From Nematostella vectensis (lineage: Eukaryota > Cnidaria > Anthozoa > Actiniaria > Edwardsiidae), in assembly GCF_932526225.1 (NCBI RefSeq), contig NC_064037.1:4608703-4672702 (forward strand): a DNA stretch of 64,000 nt. Direction: 5' to 3'. Numbering within the stretch: the first letter of the stretch is position 1; every line of letters begins with the position of its first letter. The translations under genes were made by a program, and so were the position numbers. This document shows, one piece after another, positions 56,901-64,000 of this stretch. The notes under the pieces are model-generated. The model did not search any database and was not told the DNA's origin. It worked only from the letters and a program-made list of their open reading frames with translations.

Positions 56901-59708
56901 GTAAGATCAGGTATTTGTGTGATGTCTAGTGATGTAAGATCAGGTATTTGTGTGATGTCTAGTGATGTAAGATCAGGTATTTGTGTGATGTCTAGTGATG
57001 TACGATCAGGTATTTGTGTGATGTCTATTGATGTACGATCAGGTATTTGTGTGATGTAGTGATGTACGATCAGGTATTTGTGTGATGTCTGGTCATGTAC
57101 GATCAGGTATTTGTGTGATGTCTAGTGATGTACGATCAGGTATTTGTGTGATATCTAGTGATGTACTATCAGGTATTTTTGTGATGTCTAGTGATGTACG
57201 ATCAGGTATTTGTGTGATGTCTAGTGATGTACGACCAGGTATTTGTGTGATGTCTATTGATGTACGATCAGGTATTTGTGTGATGTCTAGTGATGTTCGA
57301 TCAGGTATTTGTGTGATGTAGTGATGTACGATCAGGTATTTGTGTGGTGTCTAGTGATGTACGATCAGGTATTTGTGTGATGTCTATTGATGTACGATCA
57401 GGTATTTGTGTGATGTAGTGATGTACGATCAGGTATTTGTGTGATGTAGTGATGTACGATCAGGTATTTGTGTGATGTCTAGTGAGGTACGATCAGCGGC
57501 TGGTGGTAAAGTAAGTGTTGAACAAGGTACGCGGGCTCACACGACCGTTCACTTACTATCGTAGATAATCGAAATGTCCTTAAACCCAAAGTAGAGTGAC
57601 ATATCAAAGAGTGCTCTGCTGACCATGTGGTAGTGTGGACGCATAGAGATGACAAACGGGTTTGGCGGGTCGTCCCGAAACGCCTCCATCTGGATGAGCG
57701 GGATTCTCAGCATCTCTGCCAACGCGTACGCATCTGAATCACCGGTGTACAGATCAAATATGCACACGGCCGTGGAGAGCGACGTGGCGACCTCTATAAA
57801 CCGAACAAGAACATGGGAATTAGAAACCCGGGCTTATCAGGGGACACGTGGTAATCTCGAATACCGAACATAGACATGGGTATCAAACTTTATTATATTA
57901 TCTATAATTAAAACAAATTTATGAGTATCAACATTTTTAACTAATCTTTAAATACGTGGCGACCCCTATAAACCAAACAAATCTTTTAATACGTGTCGAC
58001 CTACAACAGGGGATCAGTGATCTGAGCTAATCAGTAAACACAGGGTGACCTCTCTAGACCAAACATAAGTAGACGAGGATTAGATATTTTAGCTAAGTAG
58101 TGAACTAGCAGTTTTGTGAACCCAATGTTATCTTTTTTAACGGAGTTTCATTATGCTTTTATCACTTAGCACGACTTAGAATGTCTAACTCACCTTTTGT
58201 TAGTAGTTCTTTTCCGTCCACATTGATCATGACGGGCTTGAAGACGTATGTTCCAGGTAGCACCACCTCTCTGCGGAGCATGGCGGGTTGAAACAGGAAG
58301 CCCATATTCTCGTATTCCTTGGTGTATAATACGCCTACAGGGAAGCGGGGCACGGATGTTAGGGGGGATGGGTATATAAAACATATTGAATCAAGGGGGG
58401 ACAAGCTAAGGGGGGTTGTACAATACGACTTAAAGCAAGGGGGCACGGATGGTAAGGGGGGAGGGGTATATAAAACACATTGAAGCAAGGGGGGGGGCAA
58501 GAAAAGGGGGTTGTGCAATACGACCCAAAGCAAGGGAAGCACGGATGGTAAGGGGGGTATATAAAGCATATTGAAGCAAGGGGGGACACGGTAAAGCGGG
58601 TTGTACAATAAGACTAAGCAATGGGGGCACGGATGGTAACGGGGAGGGGTATATAATACACGTTGAATCAAGGGGGGACAAAGAAAGGGGTGTTGTATAA
58701 TACGACTTAAAAGCAAGGGGGGCACGGATAGTAAGGGGGGTATATAATACACATTTAATCAAGAGGGGACAAGGAAAGGGGGGTTGTACAATACGACTTT
58801 AAGCAAGGGGGACACAGATGGTAAGGGGGGATGGGTATATAAAGCATATTAAAGCAAGGGGGGACAAGCTAAGGGGGTTTGTACAATACGACTTAAACCA
58901 GGGGGCATGGATGGTAAGGGGAGAGGTATATAATACACATTGAATCAAAAGCGGACAAGGAAAGGGAATACACATTGAATCAAGGGGGGACAAGCTAAGG
59001 GGGGTTGTATAACAATTATCCAGCGCTCCTGAGATTGAGAAACCTCCTCTTAACCCCCTCCCCTTCTCCCCTTCTCACACAGCTCGAGGTGCTCCGTGAT
59101 CCGTGGTGCAGCTGATGATGATTACCACGATTATTTATGATAGTGATTATTACGAAGATTATGATGATATGGTGATAATTACAGCGACGACACGATGACG
59201 AGAATGTTGAGAATAATGGTAAATATGTGGGAAAGGTATAGCAAAATATCAAGTATGGACAATTATATAATAATTAATAAGATGAAGATGAGAAAATGGA
59301 CAAAATTTGTAAAAGAAATAAGTAAACTGCGCAACACTACAAGACCAAAAGATGGCGCCAAGGGCTCAAAGACAGGCAATAACGATTAATTATGTAGTTC
59401 GTAATAACAAAGCAAAAATATCGTGTCCAATAAAAGCTACTAGATACTTAAATAAAGAATAGAGATACTAAAGTAAAAAAATAACGGTTAATATTGTTTC
59501 AATCGAGTGCTTTTTAGAAGAGGGTTTTGCTCGTGGTCTAATAGAAAAGAATAAACGGTATTCGTTTGGATAAATTATAGAAAGTTGCGTATACTCAAAT
59601 ATAAGCTCACTCACCAACAATGATGTTCTTCGCTAAAATTGCTTGAGCTCCTTTCCATGTTTGTGTAAGAATTCCAGCAACGACAAAAAACTGACAAAGG
59701 GCAGTCAT
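38798..59708 (-). CDS. Ionotropic glutamate receptor C, complete model with alternative C-tail exon
   Basis: The most divergent of the three subunits, about 890 residues when exon 39720-39953 is skipped. Exons in transcript order: 59615-59708, 58194-58334, 57557-57793, 49700-49890, 48874-48930, 47814-47930, 46985-47155, 46147-46254, 45013-45186, 44267-44473, 42751-42936, 42129-42393, 41698-41915, 41016-41153, 40638-40856, (39720-39953), 38798-38947. All are GT-AG; the donors of exon 6 (GTGGGA) and exon 8 (GTCAGT) are weak. Exons 1-2 sum to 235 coding bases as in A, and exons 11-12 match A and B exactly. S2 is split at a different site from B. The gene spans 21 kb, mostly because of minisatellites. 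Its start lies 565 bases past the stop of VIAAT-like 2. Confidence 0.88.
39195..39708. repeat. 37-bp minisatellite, about 13 copies, receptor C intron before the last exon
   Basis: The unit is CGAATAAAGTCTGATACGTT then ATTGGCGACCTTATCTA. A TTGTTGG variant recurs every three or four units. The array begins about 12 bases past the donor of the alternative C-tail exon (39719). Confidence 0.95.
39720..39953 (-). CDS. Receptor C: alternative C-tail exon with its own stop at the donor
   Basis: A phase-0 exon after the acceptor TTCTTCCTAG, in frame with the M4 exon. It encodes 77 residues (start [10 protein letters not shown], end F-G-K-W-I-T-G-T) and stops at TAG. The AG of that TAG is followed at once by GTGCGT, a good donor. 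Including it would replace the E-S-K-L PDZ tail; skipping it keeps the frame into 38798-38947. Confidence 0.65.
   Translation of the reverse strand, partial: SLEERMNRSKLSVNKSTESVNPPREQNNIPVRVVLSQGKKELKPGATYDPRSPITSPRGSVDENTWKGWFGKWITGT
40638..44473 (-). CDS. Receptor C: ligand-binding and channel exons 10-15
   Basis: S1 has P-I-T-I-T-A-E-R with Thr509 and Arg514. Exon 10 ends M-V-G-D-L-I-D-K, the equivalent of L-G-E-L-V-R-Q in A, and its last 21 bases are copy 1 of a minisatellite. The pore reads S-M-L-Q-Q-G-P-D (Q/R site Gln610), and M3 has [10 protein letters not shown]2 has Y-G-C-L-K-G-G-S-M (Ser678 then Met679) and A-Y-L-T-E-Q with Glu721, the AMPA/kainate residue, where A and B have Asp. 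S2 is split after T-E-Q. M4 lies in 40638-40856. The Glu predicts glutamate-type recognition, though the Met after Ser is not typical. Confidence 0.88.
41180..41700. repeat. CAT-rich microsatellites within receptor C S2 intron
   Basis: Runs of CAT at about 41186-41210 and 41650-41680, plus scattered ATCATCACC words, fill the intron between the two S2 exons. A duplicated GGTCTGACC-CGCCACACCCTCCTA segment is also present near 41500-41650; its exon-side relative is the GCCACACCCTCCT word inside exon 41698-41915. Confidence 0.6.
42995..43347. mobile_element. MITE with TA target duplication, receptor C intron 10
   Basis: The ends CCGTATTTACTCGAATAAGC and, inverted, GCTTATTTGAGTAAATACGG are nearly perfect inverted repeats flanked by TA on both sides. 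GGCGCTTATTT words recur inside. It is about 350 bases long with no transposase, as expected for a mariner-type or similar non-autonomous element. Confidence 0.85.
43395..44287. repeat. 21-bp minisatellite containing the exon 10 donor of receptor C, about 38 copies
   Basis: The minus-strand unit GTGGGTGACTTGATAGATAAG equals the last 21 bases of exon 10 (V-G-D-L-I-D-K) with the donor AAG|GTGGGT joining consecutive units. Copies degrade away from the exon (CTCACC, GATA insertions). Seven codons per unit makes long frames on both strands, which are artefacts. Confidence 0.95.
44524..44621. mobile_element. MITE-like element, 'GCAGTCATAGG' family, copy 3 (inverted)
   Basis: Read on the minus strand it runs AGGCGCGTACCCAGGATCGG, then a poly-G run, then TGTCATAGGTATCATATGGA and TTTGAAGGTTCCTTAATAAG. 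It lies in receptor C intron 9, about 50 bases upstream of exon 10. Confidence 0.6.
45013..59708 (-). CDS. Receptor C: signal peptide and amino-terminal domain exons 1-9
   Basis: Exon 1 encodes a signal peptide ([14 protein letters not shown]) ending near residue 25. Exon 2 starts G-V-L-Y-T-K-E-Y. Exon 3 has [11 protein letters not shown] and ends I-I-Y-D. Exon 4 has Y-M-M-P-S-L-D. Exon 6 is shorter and unlike A and B. Exon 7 begins V-A-Y-S-V-V-N-D-S. Exon 8 starts [12 protein letters not shown]. Exon 9 closes the domain. Starts of exons 2, 8 and 9 lie inside minisatellite units. The low resemblance of exons 4-6 to A and B points to faster change in this domain. Confidence 0.8.
45172..45690. 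repeat. 60-bp minisatellite containing the exon 9 acceptor of receptor C, about 9 copies
   Basis: Each unit holds, on the minus strand, CTGTTAGGTTGTTAACAGGA then CGCCCTC. Exon 9 itself begins CTGTTAG|GTTGGAAAGTGGA then CGCCCTCC. The rest of the unit is ACTGTAGTTATCGTGATG-like intron sequence. Copies are 59-61 bases with mild divergence. Confidence 0.9.
45713..45950. repeat. 30-bp minisatellite, 8 copies, receptor C intron 8
   Basis: The unit is GTCTACAGTGGCATGTCTAG then ACTACGTGAG, with GGGG variants. It grows out of the CTACAGTG word of the neighbouring 60-base repeat. Confidence 0.95.
46226..46697. repeat. 67-bp minisatellite containing the exon 8 acceptor of receptor C, 7 copies
   Basis: On the minus strand each copy holds TTTTCTACAG|CGAAAAGACC then GTGGTATGACCGG, which is the intron end, acceptor AG and first 24 or so bases of exon 8, followed by an AT-rich spacer. 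Copies are nearly identical (one base changes CGG to CGA in two of them). Confidence 0.95.
47990..48012. repeat. (ATC)n microsatellite
   Basis: A short ATC run of about seven units lies in receptor C intron 5. Confidence 0.8.
49045..49508. repeat. 38-bp minisatellite, about 12 copies, receptor C intron 4
   Basis: The unit is ACCTCCCACCCCACCCATGA then TGTCAGTAACACCTTGAC. Variants are few (ATCC, ATTACC). It lies about 190 bases from the exon 4 donor. Confidence 0.95.
50318..57494. repeat. 31/33-bp minisatellite, about 220 copies, receptor C intron 3
   Basis: The unit is GATGTCTAGTGATGTACGAT then CAGGTATTTGTGT, with a common 31-base form lacking CT (GATGTAGTGATG) and a GATGTTGTGATG form. Identical variant blocks recur 2,424 bases apart (53038 and 55462; 53461 and 55885), so a segment of at least 2 kb was copied as a unit. 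Plus-strand frames reading [11 protein letters not shown] are artefacts, interrupted by each 31-base unit. The array ends 63 bases from the exon 3 donor. Confidence 0.97.
58325..59005. repeat. Roughly 95-bp minisatellite containing the exon 2 acceptor region of receptor C, about 7 copies
   Basis: Units run TACAATACGACTTAAAGCAA then GGGGGCACGGATGGTAAGGG then GGTATATAAAACACATTGAA. The first 30 or so bases match the exon 2 start and acceptor (TATAATACGCCTACAGGGAA then GCGGGGCACGGATG). Copies vary in length through G-run changes and a missing GTACAATACGAC block. Confidence 0.85.
59110..59215. repeat. GAT-rich microsatellite, receptor C intron 1
   Basis: An impure GAT/TAT tract on plus, non-coding. 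Confidence 0.55.
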
Positions 59709-60081
59709 ATTATCTAACTCTCACCCCTCTTGGTTTCAAGCCAAGAAAAAAACAAAACAGCAAACGTTCTAGCCTGCGAAGCAGGAGTCGACCTCTCTTA
59801 CACCGGGTACTAAAACTATGAATCAAAAACAGCACGAAGTAAATGTCACTGTAATAATATTCGTCTCCTGCTGGCTTTTGATCTCTGGCATATGTGTCGT
59901 GCTTTGGAATACCGTTCACGAGCAGGTGTATTTAAAATAATCAAGGCTGAACCCGGCAAAATCCGTTAATCTTGAGGATCTGGGATGAAATGTTAATAAG
60001 ACTAAGACAGGCGCTGTAACCGCAGATCTGACTCAGTCCGCGTAGGACACGTGCGCAATGACCAAGGCGTATATCTTCAGT

Positions 60082-60087
60082 TTTATT
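60082..60087 (-). terminator. Possible polyadenylation signal of VIAAT-like 2
   Basis: The minus strand reads AATAAA about 190 bases beyond the stop at 60273, before the start of receptor C. Confidence 0.4.
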
Positions 60088-60272
60088 TTTGCTGTTTACT
60101 TAATATAAGTTGAGGTGCAGCAGATAACAAAGTTTACTTACAACCAAATATTGTCAATAAGGTATCAGGGGTGAATGGTATCGGAGATGAACTGCTGTTT
60201 TTTTTATCTACTAACTATATCAAAGGATTAGTTCTATATCAAAGGATTAGTTGATCGACACTTTTTCGGGCT

Positions 60273-61583
60273 TTAGAATGCTTGCAGCACAATTGCTTTA
60301 ACTGCGCTGTAAACACCCAACACGGACCCAGCCATTGCAAATACAACACAGAACCAATCAGCAAGCAGCTGCCACGTGGGCAGACCTTGGTCAAGTCTTA
60401 ACCCGAGATGCAGCGCGGCCGGGAAAAAGAGACTCAAGGCGTAAGACACAACACTCCCACCAAGAGATGTCCAAAGCGCAAAGTGGGGAATGCATATTGC
60501 GGCTAAAGTTGTTATAACTACGATAGCAACACGTGAAATCACAAAAAAAGCTAAAGGCGAAAGCCGGGCACTAAGAAATTCTCCAATTTTCCTCTTTTCT
60601 ATAATGCTTATTAGCAATTGAACTACCAAAGGGTATCCTGACATGGTACTGACGACAGTTGTGATGATGACCACGGTTCGCATGGTACCCTGGGGGATAT
60701 TCAAGATGACTACTTCGCTGGTGTTGGCTTTGAATGCGAGAAAACCTAAGACGGCAAACGCGGTTTTTATAATACACGTTGAAGTATAAGAAATAGCTAA
60801 GGCCAGAGAAAACTGGGATTTGTGTAACATACTTTTCTCAAAACTTATAACACTCGCATGTATGCCATTGGAGAATGCCGAAATGTTGATCGCAAGAAGA
60901 AAACCCTGCAAATCCCAAAATAGCAATGAGTTGAAATCCCAAGACTTGTAATTGTGGAAATCGTAAACGATGACCGTAAGAAGCGCCAACAACAGGGCAG
61001 CCGTCGCGAGAAGGCTTAGCCACGCTATCGACCGAAACGTCTTAATAAATAACGTGGGTAAAACAACCGCTCCGATAATGATGGACCAATACCTCTGACT
61101 TATATCCACACCAGGAGTCTGCAAGCCTGCCAGAAGTGAGCTAGACACTAAGTTATAAGATGTCAAATGGTCAAAAAATGAGAAAACAAATAATGTATTG
61201 AGCATGTATCCTGCTGGAGGCCATACGGCCGTTGCGATCTCTTCATAACTTGAACGCACTCTTTTCTTTTCAGTGTATCTCCCTCCTTCGTACAAACAAT
61301 CCACCATGATATGAGCCGTGTACGTAAATATGATCGGGACGAGTATAAACCCCAGAGCTCCGGCGAGTCCCCCTCGTGCTACTGCGTACGGTAAGGCCAC
61401 GAACCCCGAACCTTCCATGTAGTTGATGGTGTTCAGTGTCGCTCTCCACGTGCTGGTTGTACCATCGTTGACATCCCTCTCTTGTCTGGCTTCATTAGAA
61501 TGAATTGCTTTCTCTTTTCCATCGCCGGGTACCGCCGTATATCCCCTGTTTATTTTCGCTTTTGTAGACTCAATGTATGTCAT
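60273..61583 (-). CDS. Vesicular inhibitory amino acid transporter-like protein 2 (SLC32 / unc-47 type)
   Basis: A single-exon transporter of 436 residues from the ATG at 61583. A longer frame opens at 61625, but the 14 extra residues (M-F-F-F-L-L-S-F-F) are read from a pyrimidine tract ending TTTTTCAAG, a likely splice acceptor of a 5' UTR exon, so I chose the second ATG (M-T-Y-I-E-S-T-K). Family signs: G-S-G-F-V-A-L-P-Y-A-V-A-R-G-G early on, a T-Y-T-A-H-I-M-V-D-C-L-Y-E stretch after it, and I-P-H-F-A-L-W-T-S-L-G-G-S near the end. Ten to eleven hydrophobic segments follow a polar N-terminus. It is clearly diverged from VIAAT-like 1: the N-terminus is not acidic and the K-E-V-I-T-N-N-L-P motif is S-E-V-V-I-L-N-I-P. 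Substrate may differ. It lies just upstream of receptor C on the same strand. Confidence 0.8.
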   Translation of the reverse strand: MTYIESTKAKINRGYTAVPGDGKEKAIHSNEARQERDVNDGTTSTWRATLNTINYMEGSGFVALPYAVARGGLAGALGFILVPIIFTYTAHIMVDCLYEGGRYTEKKRVRSSYEEIATAVWPPAGYMLNTLFVFSFFDHLTSYNLVSSSLLAGLQTPGVDISQRYWSIIIGAVVLPTLFIKTFRSIAWLSLLATAALLLALLTVIVYDFHNYKSWDFNSLLFWDLQGFLLAINISAFSNGIHASVISFEKSMLHKSQFSLALAISYTSTCIIKTAFAVLGFLAFKANTSEVVILNIPQGTMRTVVIITTVVSTMSGYPLVVQLLISIIEKRKIGEFLSARLSPLAFFVISRVAIVVITTLAAICIPHFALWTSLGGSVVSYALSLFFPAALHLGLRLDQGLPTWQLLADWFCVVFAMAGSVLGVYSAVKAIVLQAF

Positions 61584-61625
61584 TTTTAAGTGCCTTGAAA
61601 AAAAAGACAATAAAAAGAAAAACAC

Positions 61626-62633
61626 GGTAAAATAACCGTAAGCTTTGCAAGAATACCTTTCGAACCTCGAAGCAGCTTACTACAATTACTAAGCACCCCA
61701 TGTCTTTTAACAGCCCCCCCCCCCCCCATACCCAAAATGTTAAAACAACCCCTTCTCTTCCAGCATACAACTTAATTCGGTCGTCATATTAGGAGAGGGT
61801 TTTATTTTACGAAAGCTATGATAAGGCTTTTTGCCGGACTTTGAGATGATTGCCTAAGCTCTTCATCCCTTTTAAGTCCCCTTTCCATAAAGCTAAAATA
61901 TTTAAGCTTTTTCTAATTGCACTTTTGCAGCATAGAAAACACTAATGCAGAATTTTATGGTCACAAATTCCGAAAATCGATTTGGCCAATTTGCTTTCCA
62001 AAAGCAACTAGAACCTATTGCTAGCCATTCGATATACACGATCAACAAAGCGTAATGGGAAATTTATGTTTTAGCTAGAAAACTTGATGTATCTCTTTAT
62101 GTACTGAAATTTTCCAGTTGATTCGGTCGGCATATTCAGGAGAGTGCTTTTTTTTTGTCTTTCTTTTAAGAGTCTTTTTAGTGGTGCTAATATTTGTGTG
62201 AACTGGTGAGTTTATTTCTGATGTTTAGAAGATCATTCAAGCCGATAAATGCAAATTTATATATACTTTATGTAAAGCCACGAAAACTTCATTTAGAGCT
62301 TGAAAATCTTTTAGAAAAAAACTTACCTGATGAGTTTCTTTCCAAAGGTTTGAACCGTTATGAATATTGAATCGTCTTTAATGGTTTTTTAACTTGGCTT
62401 ATTAGAAAATCATCAGTGTCGCATGGCGAGCTTCGATAAGCACCTATGGCGTCACGGTTAATTGAATTAAAGGGCTGGGATCCATCGGCAAGTCATGTCA
62501 ACAGTCGATGATGTAGACGTCTTCCACCATCTGATGTGTCTAGGAATAGCTATTGGCGCGCTGATTTCCCCGACAGATCTAAGCGAGATTTGTGATAAAC
62601 TAAACCAGGCAAAGGCATCCCATACCACAGCGT
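61626..62633. other. Spacer without recognised gene
   Basis: AT-rich sequence upstream of VIAAT-like 2, with a poly-C run near 61714. Overlapping open frames around 62467-62842 lie largely over a repeat and lack coding features. Confidence 0.4.
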
Positions 62634-62758
62634 ATACCAAGCCCACGTTTAGTGCATTAAGAGACCAAACACAGGTATACCAAGCCCTTTGTGCATTACG
62701 AGACCAGGCACAGGTATACCAAGCCCACGTTTTGTGCAATAAGAGACCAAGCACACAC
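62634..62758. repeat. 45-bp tandem repeat, 3 copies
   Basis: The unit is GTATACCAAGCCCACGTTTA then GTGCATTAAGAGACCAAACACAG, with about 10-15% divergence between copies. Confidence 0.8.
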
Positions 62759-62763
62759 TGTAA

Positions 62764-63075
62764 AACCGGAATGGTTAAATCAACCAAAAAAAATTGGTTA
62801 AAATTTGATTCTGTGGTAACCAATTTAGAACTGGTTGTTTGAACCAGTTTTAAATGGTTGTTTTATTTGGTTAATTTAACCAATATGTAATTGGTTATTT
62901 TCACTATAGTAAATGGTTATTCCAACCAATATACATTGGTTATTTTACCAATAAATATTGGTTAATTCAACCATAAAAAATGGTTAAACAAATGAGTCTG
63001 TGGTAACCAAATAAAATTGGTTAAAAAAGCAGGATTTAACCAATTATAAATTGGTTCAAATAACTAACTCTGTCA
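62764..63075. repeat. Dense TTGGTT/AACCAA palindromic cluster
   Basis: More than 20 copies of AACCA(A/G) or (C/T)TGGTT words occur in about 310 bases, many as short inverted pairs (AACCAATATACATTGGTT). The pair GTCTGTGGTAACCAA / GATTCTGTGGTAACCAA recurs near both ends. It looks like a fold-back or MITE-like element; no coding capacity. Confidence 0.65.
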
Positions 63076-63079
63076 AGAA

Positions 63080-64000
63080 ATGACCAGTAAACTTTTGGTT
63101 AAAACTACCACACAAGAATTATGACAGTAGATGCGACTTTAATCAAAGAATTATACAAGTTTCAGCCAACAAGAATATACAAACTAATGAAAATACCAAG
63201 TACTCTAGGTACATCTTGATTGTAGGAGAGACATGGTTGTTTTCTTTTACATAATTTTAGGTTTTTTATATTTCATAAACAGTAAAGTACAGTAATGCAG
63301 CCTAATTTTCCCCTTTGTGATTTGTCAAGAAAGGCCACCATTTTTTGTGGGTCCACCAAACTAGATTTTGGTGAAGTACAAAAATTATTTTTGCTTAGCT
63401 CTTGAGTTAGAGTTTTAATCTATGGGATCTGAGAAACAAAAAAGTTGGCCTAATAATAAGCTTTAAAGACATTCCTGTTTTGCCGTACTGATCTCTGTAG
63501 CAAACATGGGGACTTATCTATAAGTTGGAATGCTGCTTGAAACAGTACTTCAGGACACCATGAAGCTAATGTTCTGAAGCAACAAAGCATAAATCTTAGA
63601 ACTAGCAGAATGGCACAAAAAACTGATCACACAGCACACGATACACTCAAACTAGCATTCAACACATATTGATTTAAAGATAGGCTTCTATTTTATAATA
63701 CACATAGTAATTCAATGTGTATAAAGGGTTTAAAAATTAAGTAGAGCACTACTAACTTGAATTCTAAAGGAGACAAAAGAGGCCTGAGTAATAAAGGGTT
63801 TGGAATTACCTTGGTCAATTTAAAAAGTTATTTCTATACATATGTTTACACATAAAAACTAAAACAAAGCTAGTGGTGAGTTTGAGTTATATCAGTTTTA
63901 AGAGTTATCAGTTAAAATTTCTAAATAATCTAGTTATTTCAGCTAGAGTAATCAGGAATCTTCTTATATTTCTATGTTTGCATAGTGCTGCCTTGACAAA
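63080..64000. other. AT-rich sequence, nothing recognised
   Basis: I see no exon, RNA gene or repeat family here. Confidence 0.4.

Noticed and set aside
50344-57321. Open frames of 11-residue repeats ([11 protein letters not shown]) resembling a repetitive protein
   Set aside because: The 33-bp unit is in frame by chance. The 31-bp variants break every frame, and the array is intron 3 of receptor C.
58162-58762. Minus-strand frames of 76-196 codons, Pro/Cys/Tyr-rich
   Set aside because: They read through the roughly 95-bp repeat upstream of exon 2. Only the last 47 codons (58194-58334) are real coding sequence.
61584-61625. Upstream ATG adding 14 residues to VIAAT-like 2
   Set aside because: The added residues are translated from a pyrimidine-rich stretch ending in CAAG that looks like a splice acceptor. 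The ATG at 61583 is a better start.
62467-62842. Overlapping frames of 115 and 118 codons on opposite strands
   Set aside because: Most of their length covers a 45-bp repeat and the TTGGTT cluster. No domain or splice support.

Overview
This window is eukaryotic. Genes are split by GT-AG introns, non-coding DNA is extensive, and there are MITE-like elements and many minisatellites. Gene content (cation-channel glutamate receptors, vesicular amino-acid transporters) and sequence style fit a cnidarian, most likely an anthozoan such as a sea anemone. The species is an inference; no marker was used to identify it.

The core is a head-to-tail tandem array of three ionotropic glutamate receptor (iGluR) genes on the minus strand: receptor C (59708 to 38798), receptor B (35999 to 24265) and receptor A (22027 to 9816). 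I rebuilt all three exon by exon. Exon lengths and phases agree among paralogs almost everywhere, giving proteins of about 890 (C), 934 (B) and 964 (A) residues. Each has a signal peptide, an amino-terminal domain, S1, M1, a pore loop, M3, S2, M4 and a C-tail ending in E-S-x-L, a class I PDZ ligand. A and B carry Asp at the agonist-carboxylate-side position and a hydrophobic residue after the binding Ser, as in glycine-binding GluN1. C carries Glu, as in AMPA/kainate receptors.

Two intronless transporters of the VIAAT/SLC32 type (vesicular GABA/glycine transporter family) flank the array: 3803-5167 on plus and 60273-61583 on minus, pointing toward each other. A small two-exon membrane microprotein gene lies at 5507-8209 on plus. 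The left edge cuts a lysine-rich minus-strand gene.

The most unusual feature is the minisatellites. At least twelve sit in the receptor introns. Five have repeat units that contain a splice junction (exon end plus donor, or acceptor plus exon start). Three more start within about 20 nt of a donor. The largest arrays (40 bp in A intron 6; 31/33 bp in C intron 3) show higher-order repeats of about 600 and 2,424 bp.

Region by region: 1-300 partial gene; 300-3800 mostly empty; 3.8-5.2 kb VIAAT-like 1; 5.5-8.2 kb microprotein; 9.6-22 kb receptor A; 22-24 kb spacer; 24.1-36 kb receptor B; 36-38.7 kb spacer with tRNA-like repeats; 38.7-59.7 kb receptor C; 60.1-61.6 kb VIAAT-like 2; 61.6-64 kb repeats and empty sequence.
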